Of a DNA stretch of 47,071 nucleotides, positions 1 to 8,644 are shown piece by piece (position 1 is the stretch's first letter; the number at the start of each line of letters is the position of its first letter). Location: assembly GCF_014191725.1 (NCBI RefSeq), contig NZ_JACHWZ010000004.1, positions 1 through 47,071 of the forward strand, written 5' to 3'. The notes beneath the pieces are model-generated. The model was not told the DNA's origin. It saw nothing but the letters and a program-made list of their open reading frames with translations, and ran no database searches. Made by a program: the position numbers and the translations under genes. The stretch is from Microbulbifer rhizosphaerae (lineage in GTDB: Bacteria > Pseudomonadota > Gammaproteobacteria > Pseudomonadales > Cellvibrionaceae).

Positions 1-110
1 GACCTCGCGGACAAGCCTACAGGGACGTATTCACGGCGTGTCCCGGAAAGGCGCACCCCGCTTCAGCTCCCGGAACTGAACCCCGAAACTTGAGTAACTA
101 TAGTACCGTC
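1..110. repeat. Hairpin MITE, family A, cut by the window edge
   Basis: This is the right half, in inverted orientation, of the element seen complete at 22163-22336. It carries the shared loop sequence (about 1-40, including CGGACAAGCCTACAGGGACG), then one hairpin arm beginning GTCCCGGAAAGGCGCACC, then the family A terminal repeat CCGAAACTTGAG at 85-96. The left arm and its target duplication lie outside the window. No coding capacity is visible. Confidence 0.75.
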
Positions 111-174
111 AGCAACATTTGGACTGGATAAAGGCCCTAATATATTTTGGATTTGAGCAGGGGAGGGGAGAAGA

Positions 175-402
175 ATGTATCGGCAGTTTACAGACAACCT
201 GGTCGCGGGGCTGTCATCGCGAGCCAAGCTGGAGGAGGACCTCTATCTCCAAGTGGACAAGCTGGTGGCCCTGGTGTCGGGACAGACCGCCCTGGATAAC
301 GGCGACTACCAACCGAGCCGGGCAATTCGTAATCATTATTCGCTCGTTATTGAGGAGCACGCTCTTGCTGTTCGCAAGCTTTTGAATCAACTATTCAGAT
401 AG
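175..402 (+). CDS. Small hypothetical protein (75 aa)
   Basis: I do not recognise this protein. It is a 75-residue, charged, probably helical and soluble protein with no signal peptide or membrane segment. The case for a real gene is the purine-rich Shine-Dalgarno run GGGGAGGGGAGAAG directly before the ATG and a plausible amino-acid composition. The case against is its place in a decayed region, between a partial mobile hairpin element and a frameshifted guaA remnant that begins 8 nt after its stop. It could be a passenger gene of whatever integrated at guaA. Confidence 0.4.
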   Translation: MYRQFTDNLVAGLSSRAKLEEDLYLQVDKLVALVSGQTALDNGDYQPSRAIRNHYSLVIEEHALAVRKLLNQLFR

Positions 403-409
403 CCCGAAT

Positions 410-681
410 ACCTTTATCGGAGAGCTGCATAAGGCAGAGTGGTATTAGAAGAGCAACTGGGGCTTTTATGGTGTTCCTGCCGGTCGAGCCCGTGGACATG
501 TCGGCGACAGCCGACGCTACGAGTTGGTGGGCTGCGCGTCGTGGAAGCTGTGGACTTTGAGCGCACCTGCCCTACGAACTGATCGAGAAGGTCTCCAATC
601 GCATCATCAACGAGATAGAGCATATCTCCCGCGGACCTACGACGTGTCCAGCAGCCGCCGGTGACTATTGAGTGGGAGTAG
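410..681 (+). pseudogene. guaA: Decayed 3' end of guaA (GMP synthase C-terminus), copy 1
   Basis: Read across several frames, this stretch spells the GMP synthase C-terminus in order. TF-I-GELHKAEWY is at 410-451, then an in-frame stop, AFMVFLPV at about 463-486, [38 protein letters not shown] at about 571-633, TYDVSS, and the terminal P-V-T-I-E-W-E-stop at about 661-681. At least four frameshifts and one nonsense codon separate these pieces, so it cannot be translated. Only about the last 90 codons are present. In bacteria the 3' end of guaA is a known insertion site for genomic islands, and islands there often carry a replacement 3' end. I read this as an old attachment scar. Related scraps lie at 11375-11450 and 45267-45405. 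Confidence 0.7.
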
Positions 682-903
682 GTGGCTCGCGCTCTCCCGC
701 CCCCCTTCTTCGTCGTCCTCTACCAGCCCTTCGAACTGCGGATTCGTCTCTCCATATTTGCCGAGCAGGCGTGTGTAAGGAGCAGCAGGTCACAATTTTC
801 CGACGTCCTCCTTTTTGTCCGACGACGGAGTCGATATCTTTCGCGTTCGATGTAAACGATTACAGCCATTCGCCCACAGCGGCCAGATCATTGAGTGAGC
901 AAT

Positions 904-3684
904 ATGAATATCGGCAGGGTCCACGGCCTGGTGCTGGCTTTATCCTTGGCCATAAGTGCCTGCGGAGGTAGCAGCGATTCCGAACATACCTTCAGCCTCT
1001 CGGCCAACCAGGCGCCGTCCATCAGCCTCAACGGCGATGCCAGTGTGCAGATAACCGTCGGCAGCAGCTACAGCGACCCGGGCGCGAGTGCCGCGGATGG
1101 GGAGGACGGCGATCTCAGCGGCAGCATTCGGGTGGACTCGACCCTGGACAGCGACAGGGCCGGCAGCTATCGCATCACCTATACCGTCACCGACTCCGCC
1201 GGCGCCAGCGTTTCGGTGACGCGCACTGTGGAAGTGGTGGCCGACTCCGAGTCGCCGCCCATTGTCACGGATCCGGGCGACCCTGAGGGCCCCGTTGTCA
1301 CGGATCCAGGCGACCCTGAGGTCCGCGTTATCACGCATCCAGGCGCTCCGCTCACCCTCTCGGACCTCGAGACACTCAAAGCCTATGTCGATCAAGGCAA
1401 GCAGCCATGGAAGTCCGGCTTCGACCTATTGGCGGGGGATGGCAAAGCCCGGCTCACCTATAACATGCAGGGGCCTCGCGAGAAAGTGAGCCGCGCCCCC
1501 CACGAGAATCTGTGGCCGTGGCGCAACGACATGGTCGCGATCTGGAATCTCTCGCGGATGTGGTATTTCACCCAGGACGACAGATACGCGATGAAGGCGC
1601 GCGAGATACTACTTACCTGGGCCACCACCCAGACTGAGTTCTCGGGTCGCGAGTCGATGCTCGATCTGGGCGACTACGCCTACATGTTCGTGGGCGGCGC
1701 CGAGATCCTGCGAGGCACATGGCCGGGCTGGACGGAGGCCGACACGGCGACCGTTAAGAAGTATTTCAATGATGTCCTGATTCCCGCATCGGCCCCCTAT
1801 GGCGAAATCCAGTACGGGGCCGCCAACAAAGGGGCGCTGTCCCTTGTCTCTCTTGGACTGATGGCTATTTACAATGACGACATCGAGCTACTGAACAAGG
1901 TCGTCTATCAGGTCCGCACGCTCGCCCATATCGGACTGCGCAGTTCCAACGACATTGGTATGCTCGGTGACTACCTTCGCGACCAAGGGCACGCCCACGG
2001 GCAGCTCCGGGCACTGGTTATGCTCGCCGAGGCGCTCTGGAAGCAGGGCATCGACGTCTATTCCGATTTTGACAACCGCCTGCTGGCGGCGGGTGAATAC
2101 TACGCCAGGGTGAACGAACTCGTGCCCACGGAGGCTCTTCCTTTCGGCACTACCGATGCGTACTACCTAGCGGATTATACCAACCGCGGTTGGCGGGCTG
2201 CGGGGGGCGGGAACCTCCCGCTCAACCAGATATATGGCGCCTACGTCCTCCGTAAGGGGCTGCAAGCACCCTTTATCGCCCAGAGGCGCCTCTGGATGCC
2301 GGTCGACGGCAACAGTTTCATGTTCCTCAAGGACACCGACACCTCGAAGGCGGCGCCTGGGCCGGAGCTCCCCATCCCCTCCACCACCTCGATCACCTCG
2401 GGATTCAGCGGTATTGATCTTGGGGGGGCCACCCCGGCCGGCAAGGCTACTTACCATGCCGGCTTAGGAGTATGGATCGTAGAAGGAGCAGGCACCGGCA
2501 CATGGTCCACAAACGACAGTTCTTACTTCGCTTACAAGGCCATCACTGGTGACAGCGCCATCGTCGCGAAAGTCGAGTCGGTTGAGTACACGCATCAGTC
2601 CGCCCAGGCGGGGGTGATGATGCGTACAAGCCTCGAAACAGGCGCCCCCCGCGCATTGATGACCGTCTCCGCCACCGGCGGCCGGGCCCAACAGAATATG
2701 CCAAAACTTCAAGTGTATGGCGGCACCAACTATGGGAACAAATCCTTCGAGGTCGCCAGCTCCACAGCCTCGTACTGGCTGAAGCTTGAACGCATCGGAA
2801 ACGTCATTACCGGCTACGTTTCTCCCGATGGCACCAACTGGGCTGCCACCGATGTCGGCCGTATCAACGCCCCGGTCCCCGATACGATCTATGTCGGTTT
2901 GGTGGTCTCCTCCCTCAACAACGGTACGCTGAACAGCTCCACCTTCAGCAATGTCGAGATCACAGGCGGCGATGGTGATGCACTAATCGTCACCCCCGCT
3001 GCGCCCGCCGCCCTGCTGGCTTCGCCGGGAAATGGCGCCGTCCCGTTGCGCTGGCAGGCGTCTTTCGGAGCCACTGGCTATACGGTCAATCGTTCCACCT
3101 CAAGTGGCGGGCCCTACACAACCGTCGCGTCGGGCGTCAAGGACAGAAGCTACACGGACACGTCGGTAACCAATGGCACGACCTACTATTACACCGTCAC
3201 AGCGAGCAACTCCGCCGGCACGAGCGATAGCTCTCCCGAGGACAGCGCCACACCGGTTCGCTCGCTGGTGAACGTCGCTGCCGGCGGCACTGCCAACGAC
3301 AGTGCGGATGAGCCGACCAACGCCAGCAGAGCTTTCGACAAAAACTCGAGGACAGACTGGTTCTACTCGGGCGTGAGTGGCTGGCTGCAGTATGACCTCG
3401 GCCACACGGAGGTTGTCCAGCGCTATGCGCTCACCAGCTCCCGCCACCAGGACGCGCGCGATCCGAAGGAATGGCAGTTCCAGGGCTCAAACGACGGCTC
3501 CACCTGGACGACGCTTGACACGCAAAGCAATCAGGTATTCGCGGAACGCTTCGAGGTGAAGACCTACACCGTCGCAAGTCCGGCCTCCTATCGCTACTAC
3601 CGGCTCAACATCACAGCCAATAATGGCGACAGCGCCTCCACGGCTCTCGGCGAATTCGGGCTGTTCGCTTCCAAGCCGCAGTGA
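904..3684 (+). CDS. Multidomain alginate-lyase-family lipoprotein (polysaccharide lyase)
   Basis: This is a predicted exported polysaccharide lyase of 926 aa. The N-terminus is a lipoprotein signal with lipobox ISAC (Cys20). In order there follow a DUF5011-like Ig domain (about 37-112), a short linker with repeated TDPGDPE units (about 115-145), an Alginate_lyase (PF05426) domain (about 150-445) with the signature RDQGHAHGQL, a concanavalin-like lectin/glucanase-fold domain (about 490-685), an FN3 domain (about 695-785) and an F5/8-type C (CBM32) carbohydrate-binding domain (about 795-925). PF05426 occurs in the PL5 and PL38 lyases, so alginate or another polyuronate such as glucuronan is the likely substrate; the sequence does not decide which. 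Neither the ATG at 904 nor the in-frame GTG at 895 has a clear ribosome binding site; 904 gives a clean signal peptide. It stands alone, with no transporter or other polysaccharide genes nearby. Confidence 0.85.
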   Translation: MNIGRVHGLVLALSLAISACGGSSDSEHTFSLSANQAPSISLNGDASVQITVGSSYSDPGASAADGEDGDLSGSIRVDSTLDSDRAGSYRITYTVTDSAGASVSVTRTVEVVADSESPPIVTDPGDPEGPVVTDPGDPEVRVITHPGAPLTLSDLETLKAYVDQGKQPWKSGFDLLAGDGKARLTYNMQGPREKVSRAPHENLWPWRNDMVAIWNLSRMWYFTQDDRYAMKAREILLTWATTQTEFSGRESMLDLGDYAYMFVGGAEILRGTWPGWTEADTATVKKYFNDVLIPASAPYGEIQYGAANKGALSLVSLGLMAIYNDDIELLNKVVYQVRTLAHIGLRSSNDIGMLGDYLRDQGHAHGQLRALVMLAEALWKQGIDVYSDFDNRLLAAGEYYARVNELVPTEALPFGTTDAYYLADYTNRGWRAAGGGNLPLNQIYGAYVLRKGLQAPFIAQRRLWMPVDGNSFMFLKDTDTSKAAPGPELPIPSTTSITSGFSGIDLGGATPAGKATYHAGLGVWIVEGAGTGTWSTNDSSYFAYKAITGDSAIVAKVESVEYTHQSAQAGVMMRTSLETGAPRALMTVSATGGRAQQNMPKLQVYGGTNYGNKSFEVASSTASYWLKLERIGNVITGYVSPDGTNWAATDVGRINAPVPDTIYVGLVVSSLNNGTLNSSTFSNVEITGGDGDALIVTPAAPAALLASPGNGAVPLRWQASFGATGYTVNRSTSSGGPYTTVASGVKDRSYTDTSVTNGTTYYYTVTASNSAGTSDSSPEDSATPVRSLVNVAAGGTANDSADEPTNASRAFDKNSRTDWFYSGVSGWLQYDLGHTEVVQRYALTSSRHQDARDPKEWQFQGSNDGSTWTTLDTQSNQVFAERFEVKTYTVASPASYRYYRLNITANNGDSASTALGEFGLFASKPQ

Positions 3685-3956
3685 ACCCGATATTCGATTG
3701 ACGTCAACAGGGGGCAAACTCTGGTCGAAAGCGGTCTTCTCCCTCGACGAGTGGCTTCTTCAAATCTGTGACGCTGGTATCCGTTTGGAGGGTGATTAAA
3801 AATTATACTTCTTCGTGGCGGCGTGTGATTGAGGCGTTTCCATATTCGCCTTTGCCTGGTTCACCAACCCCGTGATTCCTTTTGTGGACTGCATTGCTCA
3901 CCCGGGTCACGACCTGCCTCCGGCGTCTTTGGACCGCAGAAAGAAGAAAAGTGTGT

Positions 3957-5003
3957 ATGAGCAGTGAACAGGCCTTCGATCCCGAAAGTTATTCCATTTT
4001 TGTGAGCGAAGTACGGGAGCTGTTGCAGTGTATTTCCACCGGCGTGAAGCGGCCCCACAACCATATCGATTTGCACGATCTCTATCGTTTTGTCCACACC
4101 CTCAAAGGCGTGTTGGCGGTGTACGCCCTGGACGCGGCTGTGGTGGCGGCCCACAAGATGGAGGATCATCTGCACAAACTGCAAACCCTCCGGGAGCCCT
4201 TGACCAAAATGGAGCGGCTGCGGCTGCAAAAGTCGGCGCAGAAGGTGGGCAGGGAAGTTGTTGCCGGCTTGCGTAAGCTATCTGCGGCGAAGAACAGAAA
4301 ATCGCCCAGGAGATCGCAGTCGAGCGAGCAATTGCGGGTGGATGCCCAGCGGTTGATTCCCATCCCTTCGCAACAGGGTCCGGCAGAAAAGCTGCAAAAC
4401 CTGAAAATCCCTACCCTCTACGATAAGGTGCAGGCACCGCCTCACACCACCATGGCGCCGGTGTTAAAAAAGTATTTAGATACCGCCGATATGCTGGCGC
4501 GCAAGCTGGGCAAGAAAATCGACATCCATTTTAGCGGCGGTGAAGTGCCGTTGCCGCAAACCGGCATGACCTTGTTGTTCGCCAGTCTCCTGCATCTGAT
4601 TCGCAACGCGGTGGACCACGGCATTGAACCCTCATCTAAGCGACTGGCGGGGGGCAAAGCGGAACGCGGCCGCCTGCACTTGATGGCGCGGCGGCACCGC
4701 GGCATGTTTATCCTATGCATCGCCGATGACGGCGCAGGTATCGATAGCCGCCAAGTGCGAAACATTGCCTTGCGCCGCGGCCTGATCAACAAGCGGGATG
4801 CGGCCCGCTCCAGCCAGGACGAACTGGTGAATTTAATTTTTCTGCCGGGTTTCAGTTTGAAGAAGAAGGTGACGGAAGTCAGCGGTCGGGGCATCGGCAT
4901 GGACGCGGTGAAGTACGCGGTTGAAAAGCACGGGGGCCGTATCCTGGTCAAAACGGAAGTGGGCAAAGGCACCGCGATGAAGATTATGATTCCCTATGTT
5001 TGA
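3957..5003 (+). CDS. CheA-like HPt/ATPase protein lacking the CheW-like domain
   Basis: The 348-aa product has an N-terminal HPt domain with the phosphoacceptor histidine in FVHTLKG (His47) and a C-terminal HATPase domain. The ATPase shows an N-box (HLIRNAVDHG), a G1-like DDGAGID and a G2-like GRGIGMDAV, all of CheA type. It ends at MIPYV, exactly where CheA's ATPase domain ends, so the C-terminal P5 (CheW-like) domain that docks to chemoreceptor arrays is missing. About 110 residues between HPt and ATPase do not clearly match the CheA dimerisation domain. The start at 3957 is chosen because AAGAAGAAAAG lies just upstream; the frame is open to 3882. No chemotaxis genes are nearby. It could act as a phosphotransfer partner for the downstream hybrid kinases, or be a decaying CheA. 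Confidence 0.75.
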   Translation: MSSEQAFDPESYSIFVSEVRELLQCISTGVKRPHNHIDLHDLYRFVHTLKGVLAVYALDAAVVAAHKMEDHLHKLQTLREPLTKMERLRLQKSAQKVGREVVAGLRKLSAAKNRKSPRRSQSSEQLRVDAQRLIPIPSQQGPAEKLQNLKIPTLYDKVQAPPHTTMAPVLKKYLDTADMLARKLGKKIDIHFSGGEVPLPQTGMTLLFASLLHLIRNAVDHGIEPSSKRLAGGKAERGRLHLMARRHRGMFILCIADDGAGIDSRQVRNIALRRGLINKRDAARSSQDELVNLIFLPGFSLKKKVTEVSGRGIGMDAVKYAVEKHGGRILVKTEVGKGTAMKIMIPYV

Positions 5004-5012
5004 GGTTCCAGC

Positions 5013-5130
5013 CTGTTGAATTTGGAGCTGCTCGACTGGCTGGTGTCGCGCGGGCAGGGACCGAGCAAGGAACGCCACCTCCACGACCCCGGCGCATTGC
5101 TCGACGCCTGGGGCCGAGGCAGGAATCGGC
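5013..5130 (+). pseudogene. Short gene scrap, possibly AbiEi-like antitoxin
   Basis: The frame beginning TTG at 5016 reads LELLDWLVSRGQGPSKER and then HLHDPGALLDAW. This composition recalls type IV antitoxin AbiEi-like proteins, but the match is from memory and short. No start codon with a ribosome binding site and no continuation are visible. It probably is debris between the CheA-like gene and the first hybrid kinase. Confidence 0.25.
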
Positions 5131-5231
5131 CTACCTTGTTGGCGGGCTTCCGGAAAAGGGCATTTATTCTTCCTATACTCCAAACATGACGTCTAGCGGG
5201 TGTGCCCCACCACACCGCGTGGGGTAGAAGT

Positions 5232-7205
5232 GTGCAACAGGACTTCGGCGACTTCGAGTTCCTCACCAGCATTCTTGACGCCCTCGCGGACCCTGTGTTC
5301 GTGAAGGATACGCAGCACAACTGGGTGGCTCTCAACGACGCCTTCTGCCGCTTCATGGGGCATCCCCGTGAGGATCTGCTGGGCCGCAGCGATTTCGACT
5401 ACTTCCCGCACGACGAGGCCCGGGTCTTCTGGAAGAAGGACGACGTGGTGCTTTCCACCGGGCAGGAGAACGTCAACGAGGAGTGCTTCACCGGCGCGGA
5501 TGGGGTAACGCGGATCATCTCGACCAAGAAGACGCGCATGAAGGTGCGTGACGAGGTCTACCTGGTCGGAGTAATTCGAGACATCACCGAGATGAAACGG
5601 GCCGAGAACGATCTCAGGGAGGCCCGGGATGCGGCCGAGGCGGCCAGCCGCGCCAAGAGCCTGTTCCTGGCCAGCATGAGCCACGACCTGCGCACGCCCA
5701 TGTTCGGCGTGCTCGGATTCACCGATCTGCTCGGGGAAACCGACCTCGACCCGGTCCAGCGTGAGTACGTTCGGCTTGTCGACCAGTCCGCGAACTCCCT
5801 GCTGGGGTTGCTCAACGACGTCCTTGACTTCTCGAAGATCGAGGCCGGTGAGCTTGTCTTGGAGCAGGGCACCTTCCGCCTCGACAACGTGCTGGGGGAG
5901 TCCCTGCATTCCCACGCGGCGCCCGCGGCGGACAAGAGCCTGGAGCTCGCCTACCGCCTGCCTCCCGATCTGGCGGATCTGACGGTCGAGGGCGATCGGC
6001 TTCGCCTCCGCCAGGTCATCGACAACCTGGTGAGCAATGCGGTCAAGTACACGGACGAGGGGCACGTCGCGGTGGACGTCTCGGTCGTCTCCCGCACCGA
6101 CCGGGAGCTGGTGCTCCGGTTCGAGGTGGAGGACACGGGCATCGGCATCCCGAAGGAGCGGCGGGCCGAAATCTTTGAGGCTTTCCAGCAGCTCAGGCCT
6201 CCTGCGCCCCGCCAGGGCGTGGGGCTGGGCCTGGCCATCGCAACGAGGCTGGTGGAGCGGATGGGGGGGGAGATCGGCGTTCAGAGCGAGCCGGGCCGTG
6301 GCAGCACCTTCTGGTTCACCGCCCGTCTGGGACTGGCCGGCGAGGCACCGCGCTTCAGGGCGTCGCGGGACCTCCTGCGAGGCCGCCGGGTCCTGGCGGT
6401 AGATGACTACCCCCTCAACCTGCGCATCCTCACCGAGGTCGTCGAGAACTGGGGGATGGAGCCCGTCGCAGTGGGCTCGGGCGCCATTGCCCTGGACGAG
6501 CTGCGGCGGGCAGCCAGGGCGGGCACGCCCTACGACCTGGTGCTGCTCGATCAGGTGATGCCCGAGATGTCGGGGTTGGAGGTTGCCGAGCAGATCCGCG
6601 GGGACGACACCCTGCGGGATCTGCCCATCGTCCTCCTCTCCTCGGCGGCGGTGGGACTGGCCGAGCCCGAGCGCTTCCGATCCGCCCGGATCTCGCATTC
6701 CTTGCTCAAGCCCGTCACGCAGCTTGAGCTGTGGACGGCCGTCGTCGAGGCGCTGGGGCCCCCCGCGGAGAAGGCCCCGTCCAAGGCCCGGCCCGGCGTC
6801 GTCAGCACCCGCCGGGTGCTGCTCGCGGAGGACTCGCCGGTGAACCAGGCGTTGGTCATCCGCCTCCTGGAGAAGCGCGGCCACGATGTCACTCTCGCGC
6901 GCAACGGCCGGGAGGCGGTCGAGGCCTTCGAGCCTGGCCGGTTCGACGTCTTGCTCATGGACGTCCAAATGCCCGAGCTGGACGGCTTCGACGCCACCCG
7001 AGCCATCCGAGCCGCCGAGCGGAAGTCAGGCACCCACGTTCCCATCATCGCCATGACCGCCAATGCCATGAAGGGCGATCGAGAGAAGTGTCTCGAGGCC
7101 GGCATGGACGGCTACCTCTCCAAGCCGGCCCGGGCCGAAGACCTCTACGCCGCGGTGGAGGGCGCCGGGCCAGAGCAAGCGTCGAGCGCATCCCGCCGTC
7201 GCTGA
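5232..7205 (+). CDS. Cytoplasmic PAS hybrid histidine kinase with two receiver domains (kinase 1)
   Basis: The product is a 657-aa hybrid sensor kinase without membrane segments. Domains in order are PAS (about 5-130), HisKA with the H-box [14 protein letters not shown] (about 145-210), HATPase with [18 protein letters not shown] and [12 protein letters not shown] (about 250-375), REC1 with phosphoacceptor Asp in [11 protein letters not shown] (about 385-510), and REC2 with Asp in [12 protein letters not shown] (about 530-645). The start is uncertain. GTG at 5232 follows a weak GGGGTAG, and an in-frame GTG at 5202 would add ten residues. A 13-codon reading frame (ATG 5186 to TAG 5225-5227) ends just before 5232 and might couple translation. 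From about residue 145 to the end it nearly duplicates the kinase at 8645-11371. No separate response regulator or HPt protein is adjacent except the CheA-like gene upstream. Confidence 0.9.
   Translation: MQQDFGDFEFLTSILDALADPVFVKDTQHNWVALNDAFCRFMGHPREDLLGRSDFDYFPHDEARVFWKKDDVVLSTGQENVNEECFTGADGVTRIISTKKTRMKVRDEVYLVGVIRDITEMKRAENDLREARDAAEAASRAKSLFLASMSHDLRTPMFGVLGFTDLLGETDLDPVQREYVRLVDQSANSLLGLLNDVLDFSKIEAGELVLEQGTFRLDNVLGESLHSHAAPAADKSLELAYRLPPDLADLTVEGDRLRLRQVIDNLVSNAVKYTDEGHVAVDVSVVSRTDRELVLRFEVEDTGIGIPKERRAEIFEAFQQLRPPAPRQGVGLGLAIATRLVERMGGEIGVQSEPGRGSTFWFTARLGLAGEAPRFRASRDLLRGRRVLAVDDYPLNLRILTEVVENWGMEPVAVGSGAIALDELRRAARAGTPYDLVLLDQVMPEMSGLEVAEQIRGDDTLRDLPIVLLSSAAVGLAEPERFRSARISHSLLKPVTQLELWTAVVEALGPPAEKAPSKARPGVVSTRRVLLAEDSPVNQALVIRLLEKRGHDVTLARNGREAVEAFEPGRFDVLLMDVQMPELDGFDATRAIRAAERKSGTHVPIIAMTANAMKGDREKCLEAGMDGYLSKPARAEDLYAAVEGAGPEQASSASRRR
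5664..7190 (+). repeat. Kinase-core direct repeat, copy 1
   Basis: This 1.5-kb stretch encodes HisKA, HATPase and both receivers of kinase 1. It aligns without any gap to 9827-11353 at a constant offset of 4163 nt. Comparing the translations by eye gives about 40 substitutions in about 500 residues. Similarity begins sharply at TTCCTGGCCAGCATGAGCC, just before the H-box. The sensor parts upstream are unrelated. Confidence 0.9.
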
Positions 7206-7290
7206 ACACCCGTGCTCCGCGTGGTGCCACCCTCGGCGGCTTCCTGGGCCGCAAGCGCGACGGCGAGCCCGGCGCCAAGACCCTCTGGTG
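7206..7290 (+). pseudogene. IS4-family transposase C-terminal remnant
   Basis: Directly after the stop of kinase 1, the frame at 7229-7288 reads TLGGFLGRKRDGEPGAKTLW. This is the conserved C-terminal motif of IS4-family transposases (GGFLxRKxDGEPGxKTxW). Nothing upstream of it is preserved, and no terminal inverted repeat is obvious. Together with the IS5-type remnant at 8149-8487 it brackets the AT-rich gene between them. Confidence 0.65.
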
Positions 7291-7338
7291 GACACTAACT
7301 TTAGAAAATATTTTCAATCAAGCTATGGAAGGATCAAC

Positions 7339-8142
7339 ATGAATCAAAAGCATCATTCCGGTGGCAAACGGTCTGCTGTAGACATTACGAAAAAGCTAAG
7401 TTTCATAATAGCGTTTTTCATATTGTGCTTGCTCTCTGATAAAGGGTTTTCAGAGAATGTAGTCGTCGGATTTGGCATCGACAAACCACCATTTGTGATT
7501 GGGTCCTCCAAGAAAGGATTAGAAATTGATATATTTCGTGAGGCGTTAGCATACAAAGGGCATACTTTGGAAGTCGTTCACTTGCCTAATAAACGACTTC
7601 AGAAAGCATTGCTCACTATACAAGGTATTGACGCGGTAGCCACAGTTCGGCAGGTACCTGGAGATGGATTATATTATGTCGATGATTTTGTATATTTTGA
7701 TAATTACGCCATTTCCAGAAAAAAAGACAACTTGAAAATCAATAAAGTTTCGGATCTTGTGGGGAATTCAATTGTAGCTTGGGAGAATGCATATCGGGAT
7801 CTCGGCGCTACTTTTGAAGAACTTTTCCAACCCGTTCCCCCCAAACCTTACAAGAAATATTATATCGAACATAGTAGTCAAAAGGGCCAAAATGAAATGT
7901 TCTGGAGAGGTCGATCCCAAATCATAATAGTTGATAAAGCTGTTTTTGAATGGCATCGAAAACAATTGGGTAAAAAGTATGATACAACTGCTGAGATTGT
8001 TTATCATTCTATCTTTTCAGGGAAAACCTATTTTCAAGCTGCTTTCAAGAGCAAGGAATTAGCAAAAGACTTTGAAGAGGGTTTGAAACATATAAAAAGG
8101 ACTAGTATGTACGATCATCTCTATAAAAAATACACAAAATAA
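7339..8142 (+). CDS. Periplasmic solute-binding protein, SBP_bac_3-like, AT-rich
   Basis: This 267-aa protein resembles periplasmic amino-acid-type binding proteins (SBP_bac_3). A hydrophobic signal segment lies at about 19-37, cleavage is likely near GFS/EN, and the mature protein opens with the typical beta strand VVVGFGIDKPPFV followed by IDIFREALAYKG. The start at 7339 is set by AAGGA eight nucleotides before the ATG; the frame is open further up but has no ribosome binding site there. Base composition is clearly AT-rich compared with the neighbouring GC-rich genes, and codon use differs. It has no permease or ATPase partner. Its position between two near-identical kinases and between transposase remnants argues for separate acquisition. 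It may present a ligand to the membrane kinase downstream, but this is an inference only. Confidence 0.75.
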   Translation: MNQKHHSGGKRSAVDITKKLSFIIAFFILCLLSDKGFSENVVVGFGIDKPPFVIGSSKKGLEIDIFREALAYKGHTLEVVHLPNKRLQKALLTIQGIDAVATVRQVPGDGLYYVDDFVYFDNYAISRKKDNLKINKVSDLVGNSIVAWENAYRDLGATFEELFQPVPPKPYKKYYIEHSSQKGQNEMFWRGRSQIIIVDKAVFEWHRKQLGKKYDTTAEIVYHSIFSGKTYFQAAFKSKELAKDFEEGLKHIKRTSMYDHLYKKYTK

Positions 8143-8148
8143 GCACGT

Positions 8149-8487
8149 GACTTCGCCGGAGCGCAAGGAGGCCCGGACTTCTTCCGTGCCCGACTGGATC
8201 AGATGATCGATCTGTGCCATCCGTTGGCAGTGCTGGCCACGCGGATGTTGTGGGTGAGGCCGCCGTGGCCATGTGATGCGACTAGATCGGGCGTTTCCGC
8301 CGCGCGCTCGGCGAGGCTGGGGAGGAATGAGGGGCTCAAGGTCACGATCAATGCGGCGGTGCGGCCGGCCGAGTTCGAGCGGGTGATCGTCAGCACCACG
8401 GTGCAGGAGAAGGCTATCGCCTGTCCGACGGACAGCCGGCTGCTGGTGATTGCGCGCCACCGGGTGGCCAAGGCGGCACGGAGTTAC
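8149..8487 (+). pseudogene. IS5-family transposase remnant, internally deleted
   Basis: The frame from 8149 reads FFRARLDQMIDLCHPLAVLATRM, typical of the N-terminus of IS5-group transposases. After a deletion comes the sequence IGRFRRALGEAG in a shifted frame (about 8287-8322), then AEFERVIV-TTVQEKAIA and PTDSRLLVIARHRVAKAAR (about 8365-8484). Frameshifts, an internal deletion and the loss of the C-terminal catalytic part make it inactive. It starts 7 nt after the binding-protein gene. From about 8490 to the kinase start at 8645 I see no further feature. Confidence 0.7.
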
Positions 8488-8644
8488 ACTACGTTATACT
8501 ACTTGAAGGGACGCTACCCGCTTGCCTTACGCTCTTGCGAGTCACGGGCTACCTCTCAACCTCTTTCCACCTGCCCCCTACTGCCAGGAACTCAGAAGAG
8601 GTGACGACTATCCTGACACAGGAGGGACGGCGGGAACCAAGCCG

